Shown here: piece by piece, positions 9,701 through 18,518 of the stretch | Position numbering within the stretch: the first letter of the stretch is position 1 | Layout of the letters: every line of letters starts with the position of its first letter | Assembly (NCBI GenBank): GCA_964368275.1 | Contig: CAYJAQ010000001.1 | Location: forward strand, 1-60,766 | DNA: 60,766 bases | Direction: 5' to 3' | Source: CAYJAQ01 sp964368275 | GTDB lineage: Bacteria; Bacillota_I; Bacilli_A; ML615J-28; CAG-313 | Translations under genes and position numbers: made by a program | The notes under the pieces: generated by a model | The model's input: only the letters and a program-made list of their open reading frames with translations | Databases searched by the model: none | What the model was told of the DNA's origin: nothing

Positions 9701-9946
9701 GAAACACCTTACTACACAACAATTAAAAATGGTGTAAGCCGAACCAATGTTTATGGTGTTCATGAAATGCCACAAATAGCTGGTAGTTACATTACAGGTC
9801 GTGAAGTAGAAAATGCTTTCCGTCAAGTAATCAATGATAAAGTAAATGCCAAAGAAACATTATATCAATATGCTCAAAATATCAACAATGAAATAGATCG
9901 CAAGCGTAATGAGTTTAAACTTCCACTTGCATCGGAAGGAGAGTAA
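6776..9946 (+). CDS. Membrane-anchored extracellular solute-binding protein with carbohydrate-binding domains
   Basis: This 1056-residue protein starts with an uncleaved-looking signal anchor (about 4-26, with no lipobox Cys). Two beta-sandwich modules resembling carbohydrate-binding domains follow (about 100-270 and 285-440; note GDWITWEVDVPADGFYNISLR and FYLEKGKHTVSLEV), then a helical region (about 440-610). The C-terminal 440 residues are a family-1 ABC solute-binding domain containing EVWMTLGRDQANVIRRLI and EFMKWWSS. It would capture a glycan at the surface for the permeases encoded just downstream. The size, roughly twice that of a normal binding protein, and the helix anchor in place of a lipid suggest binding of long or polymeric sugars. 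The ligand is not deducible, but the operon points to amino-sugar oligomers. Confidence 0.82.
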   Translation: MKKKLILSLLVAGLLIAFVAILVVNSQKDPLTYTYNPQTSTRVSSNSYTDYIEQVAKDNGGVTPVPQNVEKVVLGVDYDKAKTSISEEDLLVYSQSDLGITDSSANDKMLYTPERGNVTWTFNMEEAGLYNLILSYYPIKGTSSSIERHLSINNKAMFDKTTTYVFSRIWGNDAETLTGEQLVETVKNDNNTYWTKLNPDADTKGNDVKPLQKEVPHLRESYFTDDMGYITEPFKFYFEKGTNTITLGAVKECVVIESIKVVSVKESVSYEEYKASVKDKVATPGTYAVRVEAEAAIEKSSPTLYPITDRTSSATYPFDYKETKLNAIGGENWRVLGDWITWEVDVPADGFYNISLRTKQSSVRGMYTNRIVSVDGEVVFDELNQTIFAYSSDWQLLTLGNSEESFEFYLEKGKHTVSLEVTLGDYAGLVEEIEAITQDLNDLYLEIIKYTTTSPDSGRDYELSSRKDLDLLNRLEVARDRLKKVSQSMIDISGTGSDKTGVIDAFVVQLDDFLAPNDLGESIPSRLSTFRTNISSLGTLLSSLRESPLTIDYLIVHTADYVLPKANESGLRSFWDGVVKFFYSFFIDYSTIGAIQGNNQTNEKIEVWMTLGRDQANVIRRLIDEDFTPRTGIEVDLKLTGADVLLKATLAGIGPNVAINVDSSLPVNYGLRNAVYDISQFDDYEEIAARFTDSSNRQFTFDWGGANGRDVEVYALPEKELFLMMFVRDDIMEKNGWTGMIPETWDEVIDLVAYLQAESLQFFLPVNESGATALNPTFVSLLYQMGGNLYIDNNKQTGLLQEAGMEAFEQWTEFYTLHSFPSWASFANRFRTGEMPIGIAYYELYNTLSVFAPELRGLWSYHPIPGTVMIDDNGNEYIDHTSVISGTGTVLLKGPAEASASKRDASWEFMKWWSSSNIQYRFGQEMEGILGSAARHATANVEALKQLAWPQADLEQLLLQWGESDSNDTILINGVETPYYTTIKNGVSRTNVYGVHEMPQIAGSYITGREVENAFRQVINDKVNAKETLYQYAQNINNEIDRKRNEFKLPLASEGE

Positions 9947-9951
9947 GCACA

Positions 9952-11340
9952 GTGAATAATATATTAACAAGTTCATTAGCAAATACTAGTAGTTTCAGTA
10001 TTACACTGTATATTGTCTTCTCAGTAATATTTGCACTACTTACCTTCCTTATTGCTAGATACATTTTAAAGAACCGAAAGATTAATAAAATGTATTCATC
10101 AGTTGCTGCGAAACGTGAGCAAACAACAAAAACTAAAGAAAATAAAGCTCAAGAAAAAGCTGCTTTGAAGGAGGCAATTGCCCTTAAGAAAGCAGAATGG
10201 AAAAAAGAAGATGAGATATATGATGCTGCTGTAAAAGAAAACATTGTGCAATATAAAGAAGAAGTACGCATTAGTACAATCAAGTACAATGAATTAAAAG
10301 AAGCTCATCAAAATGATCCTGAAAATGAAGAATTAACTAATGAATATTTAGAGTATGCGAAGAAACATGAACGTCTTGTTCAGAAGTTAAGAATTGAAAA
10401 AGATCGCGTATCTTTAGTTCGTAAATTAGACCGTTGGAGTAAAAGAGGAGGCCGCTTAAGAAGAGAAATTTTCATTAAACGACAATACTATTATTTAGTA
10501 GCTCCTTACACAATTTTATTCTTTATCTTTACCGTATTACCGGTATTAATGTCACTATATTTAAGTTTTACTTACTTTAACTTATTAGAGTTCCCATCAT
10601 GGATTGGTTGGGAAAACTACATGCGATTATTCGTTGATGATAAAGTATTCATTATTGCAATTCGAAATACTTTATTACTAGCTGTTGTAACAGGACCACT
10701 TAGCTACATAGCTGCTTTCGTCTTTGCATGGTTAATCAATGAATTAAAACCAAAACTTAGAGCTCTTATGACCTTAATATTCTATGCTCCATCAATTTCT
10801 GGTAACGTATATCTAGTTTGGAAATTGATCTTCAGTAGTGATATTTATGGTTATGCAAATGCCTTCTTGATGAAATATGGTTTCATCAAAGAACCAGTAC
10901 TATGGTTGCAGAATGCTGATTACATTATTTGGATAATCATGATTGTGCAACTATGGTTGAGTTTAGGTGTATCATTCCTAGCGTTTATTGCCGGCTTACA
11001 ATCTTGTAATAAAGAGTTGTACGAAGCAGGAGCTATTGATGGTATTAAAACTCGTTGGCAAGAGTTATGGTATATAACCCTTCCACAAATGAAATCACAA
11101 TTGATGTTCGGTGCCGTAATGCAAATAACATCAAGTTTATCGATAGCGGAGGTATCCATTCAGATATCCGGCTTCCCATCAATCGAGTATGCAGGACATA
11201 CCATTATCACCCATCTAATGGACTACGGTTCGCTTAGAATGGAAATGGGTTATGCATCAGCGATTGCTACAGTATTATTTATTGTTATGATTCTTGCTAA
11301 CATTTTAGTTAGAAAAATTTTAAGAAGGGTAGGTAATTAA
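9952..11340 (+). CDS. Sugar ABC transporter permease, MalF type, with N-terminal coiled coil
   Basis: This 462-residue permease has the typical six-helix MalF-like core from about residue 185, including the ATPase-docking EAA loop YEAGAIDGIKTRWQELWYITLP. Unusually, it has an extra N-terminal helix (about 17-40) followed by a highly charged, probably coiled-coil cytosolic segment of about 120 residues (45-165). The start is a GTG preceded by GGAAGGAGAG. It pairs with the MalG-type permease 2 bases downstream and with the large binding protein upstream. No ABC ATPase gene lies in the operon, so a shared MsmX-type ATPase encoded elsewhere is presumably used. Confidence 0.9.
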   Translation: MNNILTSSLANTSSFSITLYIVFSVIFALLTFLIARYILKNRKINKMYSSVAAKREQTTKTKENKAQEKAALKEAIALKKAEWKKEDEIYDAAVKENIVQYKEEVRISTIKYNELKEAHQNDPENEELTNEYLEYAKKHERLVQKLRIEKDRVSLVRKLDRWSKRGGRLRREIFIKRQYYYLVAPYTILFFIFTVLPVLMSLYLSFTYFNLLEFPSWIGWENYMRLFVDDKVFIIAIRNTLLLAVVTGPLSYIAAFVFAWLINELKPKLRALMTLIFYAPSISGNVYLVWKLIFSSDIYGYANAFLMKYGFIKEPVLWLQNADYIIWIIMIVQLWLSLGVSFLAFIAGLQSCNKELYEAGAIDGIKTRWQELWYITLPQMKSQLMFGAVMQITSSLSIAEVSIQISGFPSIEYAGHTIITHLMDYGSLRMEMGYASAIATVLFIVMILANILVRKILRRVGN

Positions 11341-11342
11341 TA

Positions 11343-12365
11343 ATGGCTAGAAAAATGAATTTAGACAACGACGCCCTAGCTAGTTCAGAATTATCACATG
11401 CCGAGAAAAAACGTGCTCGTCATCAAGCCAAACTTCTTAAAAAATATGGTATTCGTGATGAATCCAAAATGGGTAAAGTTGAAAAGTTCTTTTACGAAAT
11501 GGAAAAGAAACGTCGTATTAAAAAACGTAAAAGAATGAGCCGTAGTCTTGGCGGCGATATCGCTTTGTTCTTAGTATTATTACTATTTGGAGCATTTAGT
11601 GCATATCCGCTAATCTATACAATCAATGCGGCATTTAAACCACTTAGTGAATTATTCATCTATCCGCCTGCACTATTCGTGCAACATCCAACGATTGATA
11701 ACTTCACTGATTTGTCACTAATTATGAGTGACTCTTGGGTGCCTTTCACACGTTACTTCTTTAATACAATCTTTATTACTTTAGCAGGTACTGCAGGACA
11801 CGTATTAATCGCTTCAATGGCTGCTTATCCACTTGCTAAACATCGGTTCCCAGGAAGTAAAATTATCTTCAGCATGGTTGTATATTCATTGATGTTCGCT
11901 GCTCAAGTAACAGCAACACCACGTTATATTATCTTTAGTACAATGGGTCTTATTGATACTCAATGGGCAATTATTATACCTGCATTTGCTTATTCATTAG
12001 GTCTATACTTAATGAAACAGTTTATGGGTGATATATCGACTGACTATATTGAATCAGCAAAACTAGATGGTGCAAATGAATTCCAAATCTACTGGAAGAT
12101 AGTTATGCCACTAGTTAAACCAGCTTGGTTAACACTTATCATCTTATTGTTCCAAAGCTTGTGGAACAACGATGGTGGAACATACATTTATAGTGAACAA
12201 TTGAAACCATTAAGTTATTCATTACACCAAATTGTTTCGGGTGGTATCGCCCGGACCGGTACATCGGCAGCAATTATGTTAATTATGATGGCTGTACCAA
12301 TTACGGTATTCGTATTATCACAGAGTCAGATCATTGAAACAATGGCGCACTCTGGTATGAAATAG
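11343..12365 (+). CDS. Sugar ABC transporter permease, MalG type
   Basis: This 340-residue inner-membrane permease has a long basic N-terminal cytosolic tail (about 1-68, rich in Lys and Arg) followed by six predicted helices. The EAA docking loop reads IESAKLDGANEFQIYWKIVMP, as in MalG-type subunits. It forms the pair with the preceding MalF-type permease. The spacing of 2 bases upstream and the immediately following gene place it firmly inside the operon. The substrate is inferred only from the neighbours. Confidence 0.9.
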   Translation: MARKMNLDNDALASSELSHAEKKRARHQAKLLKKYGIRDESKMGKVEKFFYEMEKKRRIKKRKRMSRSLGGDIALFLVLLLFGAFSAYPLIYTINAAFKPLSELFIYPPALFVQHPTIDNFTDLSLIMSDSWVPFTRYFFNTIFITLAGTAGHVLIASMAAYPLAKHRFPGSKIIFSMVVYSLMFAAQVTATPRYIIFSTMGLIDTQWAIIIPAFAYSLGLYLMKQFMGDISTDYIESAKLDGANEFQIYWKIVMPLVKPAWLTLIILLFQSLWNNDGGTYIYSEQLKPLSYSLHQIVSGGIARTGTSAAIMLIMMAVPITVFVLSQSQIIETMAHSGMK

Positions 12366-12378
12366 GGTGGTGAATCGT

Positions 12379-14199
12379 ATGACAAAAATGAAAAAAGCAA
12401 CAAAATTATTAATGACATTAATTTTAACTTGTGGGGCTTTCTTCGCTACAGCAGTAGCAACAAACGCAGCAAGTTACAATTATGATTATTGGAAAAACCC
12501 AGTTCCGTCAGCAGAGGGATTATCATACAAAGATACATACTATGGTAAAGACATCTTAAATGTTGATGGCAGTGGTACATCATTAACATTCAATACACTA
12601 GAAGATATGGAAGTATTTAATGGCCAAATCTTCGTGTTAGATTCAAAAAATGAATCTGCAGCAAAGAAAAAGTATATTATTAATAACATTGAAGTAGAAC
12701 TTCAAGGTGTTAGTACTATTTACTTACTAAATGATGAAATGAAATATGTGCAAGAGCCAATCTTTGAGTTTGAAGCAACTAAATCAGTATGTGAAAAACT
12801 AGCTGCTTATTATCTCTTCGATACGCCACTTGCTGAAATCACTAAAGAACAGATTACTTCAAATGATTTAACAGTAAAAGCTCCTTATATTCCCCTTATG
12901 AAAGAAAGTGTTCTAATGGGGACTGATGAATACAGCGGAGCAAGTTTGCTTTTATCAAATGCTCAAGGTATTGCGGTTGTGTCAGAAGGTAATGACTTTA
13001 ATATTTATGTAGCTGACTCTGACAACTCACGTATCTTAAAAATGAATTCTGATTATGTTGTTACAGAAGTATTCTTAACACCAGATGATGAAACCTTCTT
13101 CCAATTCAATGGTGACATTCCACTAGCTGAATCTACTGATACGGTTTTCACACCACTAAAGATTGTAGTTGACCGGACAAAACGTGTTTACTGCATTGCA
13201 AAATCAGTATATGAAGGTATTATCGAGTTTGGACCAAGAGGCGATTTTAACCGTTTCTTAGGTAAGAATGTCGTTACAGCGAACCCATTAAAAGTATTCT
13301 GGACCAAGATAATGTCAAAGGTTCAAAAAGATGCCATTGCATTAGACTTACCGCCAGAGTTTATCAACATTGCTATTGACCAAGACGGCTTCCTATATAC
13401 AACATCATATCCTGATGCTGATGATCCAAAAGCTGCTGACATGATTAAAGCAATCAACACAGCTGGCAAAGACGTTTTAAGAAGAAATGGTTATGTTGAA
13501 CCAGTTGGTGATAACACTTACCTAATTGCATCAACTAATAAAGATGCTGTACTAGGTGCATCAACCTTATCAGCTATTGCTGTTAATCCTAATGGTATAT
13601 ATTCCGTAACCGATGCAAAACGCGGCAGAATATTTACATATGATACAGAAGGAAATCTACTATATATTTCAGGCGAAAAAGGGTCACTATCTAATAGTAT
13701 AAATAACCCAGTAGCTATTAAGTATTTAACAGTTCCTCAAAAAGGTGAAGGAACATATGAACAAGAACTTGTATTAGTTCTAGATAAAACATCAAAGAGT
13801 ATTATTTCATTCTCAACTTCAACATTCGGACAATTTGTTAACAAAGCTACTGAATTGTATCTTGCAAATGACATTGTAGGTGCTGAAGAATATTGGCGCG
13901 AAGTAATCAAAATGAACAGTAACTATGAACTTGGTTACGTTGGAATTGGTAAGAGCTTATTAAGAGCTGGCGAATATGAAGAAGCAATGGGCTACTTCAA
14001 ACTTGGTCACAATTCAGCGTACTATTCAAAAGCTTATCAACAATATCGTGATAATATTTTGAAAGATAACTTTGCATTACTAATGACTGGCATCATTGTT
14101 ATTGTTGTTGGTTATGCGGCTATTAAAGTGTTAAAATATCAACATAAACGAAAATTAAATATGATATATAACAGTGAGGAGGGAAATCGTGAAGAATAA
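12379..14199 (+). CDS. Exported membrane protein with NHL-like propeller and TPR segment
   Basis: This 606-residue protein has a signal peptide (about 1-30, ending near ATNAAS), a middle region of NHL-like beta-propeller strands (for example VYCIAKSVYEGIIEFGPRG, FLYTTSYPDA, IYSVTDAKRGRIFTYD), a TPR-like helical region at about 495-560 (containing AEEYWREVIKMNSNYELGYV), and one C-terminal membrane helix with a short basic cytosolic tail. GTG at 12367 is an in-frame alternative start, but AGGGTGG at 12364-12370 is better placed as the binding site for ATG 12379. Its place between two permease pairs suggests a surface assembly or sensing partner of the transporter. No enzymatic motif was recognised, and function is unknown. 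Confidence 0.7.
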   Translation: MTKMKKATKLLMTLILTCGAFFATAVATNAASYNYDYWKNPVPSAEGLSYKDTYYGKDILNVDGSGTSLTFNTLEDMEVFNGQIFVLDSKNESAAKKKYIINNIEVELQGVSTIYLLNDEMKYVQEPIFEFEATKSVCEKLAAYYLFDTPLAEITKEQITSNDLTVKAPYIPLMKESVLMGTDEYSGASLLLSNAQGIAVVSEGNDFNIYVADSDNSRILKMNSDYVVTEVFLTPDDETFFQFNGDIPLAESTDTVFTPLKIVVDRTKRVYCIAKSVYEGIIEFGPRGDFNRFLGKNVVTANPLKVFWTKIMSKVQKDAIALDLPPEFINIAIDQDGFLYTTSYPDADDPKAADMIKAINTAGKDVLRRNGYVEPVGDNTYLIASTNKDAVLGASTLSAIAVNPNGIYSVTDAKRGRIFTYDTEGNLLYISGEKGSLSNSINNPVAIKYLTVPQKGEGTYEQELVLVLDKTSKSIISFSTSTFGQFVNKATELYLANDIVGAEEYWREVIKMNSNYELGYVGIGKSLLRAGEYEEAMGYFKLGHNSAYYSKAYQQYRDNILKDNFALLMTGIIVIVVGYAAIKVLKYQHKRKLNMIYNSEEGNREE

Positions 14200-14833
14200 A
14201 CTAAAACAAATTATCAACGATTACATCAAATTCCCTCTTAGAATTATCTCTCATCCCGTAGTTGGATACACAGAATTCAAAGAAGAGAAAAAAGGTAAAA
14301 TGTCAGTAGCACTTGTCATTGTTGCCTTAGCAGCAATCGTATCAATGCTACAATACCGATACACTGGTCCCGTGTTTAACATGAACGACCCAACTAAGTT
14401 TAATAGCTTAGCAATTGCAGTATATACATTTATGCCAGTTTTAGTATTATCAATCGCAAACTGGAGTGTTACAACATTAATGAATGGTAAAGGAAAAATG
14501 AAAGAAATCTTTAAAATGGGTTGTTATTCATATTTTCCAGTTGTTATCTTAGGTATCGTTGGTTTAATCTTGAGTAATTTTGTTACTGAGGATGAAGCCC
14601 AATTCGTTACTATTATTTATCTTATTGCTTATTTCCTAATGGGTTACATGATATTTATGGGTTTAATCGTAATTCATGAATATGGTATTATGGCAACTCT
14701 TGGAACTATTATTGCTACTGCTGTAGCAACTTGCGTAATGTGTTTTATTGCGTTACTAATCTTCGATTTAGCGCAACAAATATACGGCTTCATATATTCG
14801 CTCTATAAAGAAGTCGTCACACGGTTCTTTTAG
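14189..14833 (+). CDS. YIP1-family membrane protein
   Basis: This 214-residue integral membrane protein has about five hydrophobic helices and the Yip1-domain opening IISHPVVGYTEFKEEKKGK. The chosen start is GTG 14189, because GAGGAGGG lies 6-13 bases upstream. A GTG at 14174 is in frame but lies before that site. It overlaps the upstream gene by 11 bases. YIP1 proteins are often found near polysaccharide-type ABC transporters in Bacillota, but no biochemical role is established. Here it is part of the same operon as the permeases and the DUF5696 protein, so a role in assembling or supporting the uptake machinery is a reasonable guess. Confidence 0.75.
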   Translation: MKNKLKQIINDYIKFPLRIISHPVVGYTEFKEEKKGKMSVALVIVALAAIVSMLQYRYTGPVFNMNDPTKFNSLAIAVYTFMPVLVLSIANWSVTTLMNGKGKMKEIFKMGCYSYFPVVILGIVGLILSNFVTEDEAQFVTIIYLIAYFLMGYMIFMGLIVIHEYGIMATLGTIIATAVATCVMCFIALLIFDLAQQIYGFIYSLYKEVVTRFF

Positions 14834-14845
14834 GGGGGTGACGAT

Positions 14846-17800
14846 ATGATTTGGAGAATTATTCTAATTTGTTTACTTATTGCTATTTACTTAGCAGTTT
14901 TAGGATATGTTGCAAGTAAATCAAGATCAATGAAAAAAGTGGTACATGCGATTAAGCAAAAGTTACCAGAGCGCACAAAGAAAGAAAAACCTATTGCAAC
15001 AGTTGAAACAGAAGAAACTGAACAAAAAGAACAAAGTGAAAAAGGAGTTCTAAAAGCTAAGATTAAAGAGTTCTGCATTAAAGTTTGTCGTGCTCTAGAA
15101 ATCGCCTTCTACGCAGTTCTAAAAGTTATTGCGAAGTTTGTTAAAGTTGTAAAACTTAGTCGCTTCCTATTAATTGTCCTAGTTCTTCTAGTAGGTGTCG
15201 TATTATTAACTTATTTCCTAGGTGGATATAAGAGCGCTGGTATTTCTTACAATACACGCGATTTCTCAACTGAAGGATTCTTATCATACGATGAATTTTC
15301 AGCTTTAGCTGAAGAAGAAGCACGGGCGCTTCCTTATGAAGCAACAGATAGCTTCGAACAAAAGGTAGAAAAATGTAATTATATTTCACAATTACAAGCA
15401 GTAATTGGGGAGATGTCAAACGTTATTAACACTACTACTGATAGCGAAGAGAAGGCACGTTTAGAAGCCCTTCGCGATCGAGCAAATGAAATTATTTCAA
15501 AACGCGAGCTTCCAAGTGAAAGTGCTTATGTTCGCGCTTATGTTAGAACATATTTAGGCTATGGTGAAGAACCAGTAATGGAAAATGGTAGTTATGAATT
15601 TTGGTTTAACAAGCAATATACAACATTTAAAGTTGTTGAAAAACGCACAGGAAACACATGGTATTCGAACCCTGCTGATAAAGATGATTATACAAATAAC
15701 CCATCAACCCTACGTCAACAACAATCATTATTAAATGTTTACTATGCTGGTTTATCAGGAGCTACCACTATGTGGGATAGCTACACATATTCCATCTCTA
15801 ATACAGATGTCGGTGGCGAAGAACAATTAACACCAACATTTAAAATTAAATTTGTTGAAGATACTAATGGTAAAAACAGTGCCGTTCAGGTTTATTATCA
15901 CCTAGGAGCAAGAGGTATTAACTATGCTTACTTCCCTAAGACTATTTCCAAAACTCGTTTATCTGAGTTAACAGAAGTTGATATTAATGATGATGAGCAA
16001 TTACCAGAATTAGTATTAAGAAATAAAAATATCACAACTGACGGTGTTTGGGAAAAGGTAGCAGCAACTGGTGCCGCAGCTGAAGGTGCCGCAATCTATG
16101 CATCTGATAATACCGTTTGGTATACCGGCACAACAGAACCAGATCCTGCCCTTGGTATCGATGGTAATTATTACATTAATATTGCAAGTAATGAGTTATA
16201 TGTAAAGAGTTTAGAAGAAGAGTGGCAATTAATGAACACTGATTTATTAAACTGGGTTTCATATTATGAATCTAATCTTACTTACAATGTTATTAATGAA
16301 GGCAAACAAGTATTCCAAAATGGTTACACTGGTAGTGGCGCTCCAGCAGAAACTGATGGTTTAAATGGTTTCTACTATTTTGACTACATGACTGGTGATG
16401 TTTACAAGAAGAGTAATGGTACATTGACTTATGAATATGTCCTTGCTGGAAAAGAAGTTGCCTTAATGATGACGCAAATCTATACCTTAATCACTCTAGG
16501 TGAAGGTAATAAATTTGGTTATCTATACTACAATTATTCTGGTACTCATAGTGCCATGAAGTTACAAGAACGTAAACGTTTATATGCTTACTTGTATCAA
16601 AAATGTTTATATACAGAAGAAGATTTAGTAGCTGACAATGAAGAATTTGGTAACGAAACAGCTCTAGATAAAGCACAATTTGAAATCGGTATTGAATACA
16701 CCCTAAACGAAAAAGGTTTAGTGGCAACTCTTCTTGATGAGTCTATTGTTGAACTTAAAGAATATCCATTAACAACAATTGAAATATTACCATATTTTGG
16801 CGCAGCACACTCTAGTACAGACGGTTACATGGTAATTCCTGATGGTAGCGGTGCAGTAATGAACTACAATAATGGTAAGACTTCATACACTCAATATGCA
16901 AAGATGGTATACTCAACTGACCTTTCCAAGATTGAAGAGATTAAGACAACAGCTACTGAAGACTTAATGTTTGCGATGTATGCAATGGTTAATGATAATA
17001 TCGTTGGTAATGATGGTGTAAAATCCGGTGTATTAGTTGATGCCTTAGAAGGCGCAGCACAATTGCAATTATCAGCTAATATCAGTAAAATAGCTGATTC
17101 CTACAATAAAATTTTCTATAGTTCCTTCTATCGTGAAAGCCAAAAGGTTACAATTGGTGTTGGCTATTATGCTAAAACACATACGAAGTGGACTGAGAAT
17201 CGTACGCACAGCGATGTTGTATTACAGTATAATTTCTTAACTGAAGAGGAATTAAGCTATTCAGCAATCGCTCGCAAGTATCGTGCAATTTTAACTGAAC
17301 GTTATGGTTTAGAAAGCAATGATGAAACTACATCAAATGTTATCGATGTTAATTTAGTAGGTGCATATGACTTCCGTAACACATTCTTAGGAATTGGTTA
17401 TAAAGACTATGCTTCTATGACAACATTTGCGCAAGCAGAAGAAATCTTAAGACAATTAAAGAGTTCCAATAGTGGTCATATTAATGCTTATTATTTAGGC
17501 TGGCGCAATAAAGGTTTGATTGATACAACCTTTGATAAATTAAAACTAAGTAAGGAACTTGGCAACAAGAAGAACCTTGCTGAACTAGTGGAATACACAG
17601 AAAATAGTGATATTGATTTATATATGAATATCAATATGGGTGAAGTTAATAAATATCAAGAAGCGTATGGCAATAGCCGTTACACTACTCGTGATGTATC
17701 CGGAACATATGTTGAAAAATATCCATATGACTTAGCTGTTAATATGTACGATAAAGCGCAACTACCAATTCATATAATTTCACCAAGATATTATTTATCA

Positions 17801-18517
17801 TTTGCTGAAGACATTGTTAATAATTATTCAAAAGTAACTGGTTTAAATAATATCGCAATTGAAAGTTTAGGTTCTGCTCTTGCTGGTGACTATAAACGTC
17901 ATAGTGAATTCTTTAAAGAATTAGCATTAAAAGAGCATGAAAAAACACTACAATACTTAACAAGTAATGGTATTGAAAATGTTACACTATATACACCTTA
18001 TGACTTTGCCTTTAAATATACCAAGAATGCTTTAGAAGTACCTTACACTTCAACATTATTAGAAGTATTTGACTACTCAATTCCGTTCTATCAATTAGTT
18101 GTAAATGGCTTATTTGATTATAGCGGTGAAGTAATTAATGCAAATGATGAAAAAGGTAATGACTGGCATATCATGCATATCTTAGAGACAGGTTCAAATA
18201 CAGCATTTACATTCTCATATGAAGATTCATCAGAATTAATTCAAACAGATTATAAGTATTACTACTATACCCAATATACTAAATGGTTAGAAGATGTTAA
18301 TGATATCGTTGATACTATTAATAATATAGGTATTCATAATTATCAATTGACTGATCACTCATTAGTTGGTCTTAACACTTATAAAGTTACTTATTCAAGT
18401 GCTCAAGGCAACTTAGAAGTATTGCTTAACTACTCTGATGCAATTGTAAATGTTGATGGTGTAGAAGTAAATGCTAAGAGCTATATGTATAATAACGGTT
18501 CAGGATGGAGGGATTAA
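14846..18517 (+). CDS. DUF5696-domain large membrane-anchored exported protein
   Basis: This 1223-residue protein has a hydrophobic N-terminal helix (about 1-22), a charged linker, a second helix at about 110-132, and a large presumably external part. The region around GYMVIPDGSGAVMNYNNG and the TIM-barrel-like C-terminal half (about 800-1200, with AYYLGWRNKGLID) are typical of DUF5696 proteins. That domain has no proven activity, though the barrel-like fold is compatible with a glycosidase. The binding site GGGGGTGACG fixes ATG 14846. The following permease gene begins 2 bases after the stop. Position among permeases, YIP1 and glycosidases suggests work on the glycan being imported. This is inference. 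Confidence 0.75.
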   Translation: MIWRIILICLLIAIYLAVLGYVASKSRSMKKVVHAIKQKLPERTKKEKPIATVETEETEQKEQSEKGVLKAKIKEFCIKVCRALEIAFYAVLKVIAKFVKVVKLSRFLLIVLVLLVGVVLLTYFLGGYKSAGISYNTRDFSTEGFLSYDEFSALAEEEARALPYEATDSFEQKVEKCNYISQLQAVIGEMSNVINTTTDSEEKARLEALRDRANEIISKRELPSESAYVRAYVRTYLGYGEEPVMENGSYEFWFNKQYTTFKVVEKRTGNTWYSNPADKDDYTNNPSTLRQQQSLLNVYYAGLSGATTMWDSYTYSISNTDVGGEEQLTPTFKIKFVEDTNGKNSAVQVYYHLGARGINYAYFPKTISKTRLSELTEVDINDDEQLPELVLRNKNITTDGVWEKVAATGAAAEGAAIYASDNTVWYTGTTEPDPALGIDGNYYINIASNELYVKSLEEEWQLMNTDLLNWVSYYESNLTYNVINEGKQVFQNGYTGSGAPAETDGLNGFYYFDYMTGDVYKKSNGTLTYEYVLAGKEVALMMTQIYTLITLGEGNKFGYLYYNYSGTHSAMKLQERKRLYAYLYQKCLYTEEDLVADNEEFGNETALDKAQFEIGIEYTLNEKGLVATLLDESIVELKEYPLTTIEILPYFGAAHSSTDGYMVIPDGSGAVMNYNNGKTSYTQYAKMVYSTDLSKIEEIKTTATEDLMFAMYAMVNDNIVGNDGVKSGVLVDALEGAAQLQLSANISKIADSYNKIFYSSFYRESQKVTIGVGYYAKTHTKWTENRTHSDVVLQYNFLTEEELSYSAIARKYRAILTERYGLESNDETTSNVIDVNLVGAYDFRNTFLGIGYKDYASMTTFAQAEEILRQLKSSNSGHINAYYLGWRNKGLIDTTFDKLKLSKELGNKKNLAELVEYTENSDIDLYMNINMGEVNKYQEAYGNSRYTTRDVSGTYVEKYPYDLAVNMYDKAQLPIHIISPRYYLSFAEDIVNNYSKVTGLNNIAIESLGSALAGDYKRHSEFFKELALKEHEKTLQYLTSNGIENVTLYTPYDFAFKYTKNALEVPYTSTLLEVFDYSIPFYQLVVNGLFDYSGEVINANDEKGNDWHIMHILETGSNTAFTFSYEDSSELIQTDYKYYYYTQYTKWLEDVNDIVDTINNIGIHNYQLTDHSLVGLNTYKVTYSSAQGNLEVLLNYSDAIVNVDGVEVNAKSYMYNNGSGWRD

Positions 18518-18518
18518 G

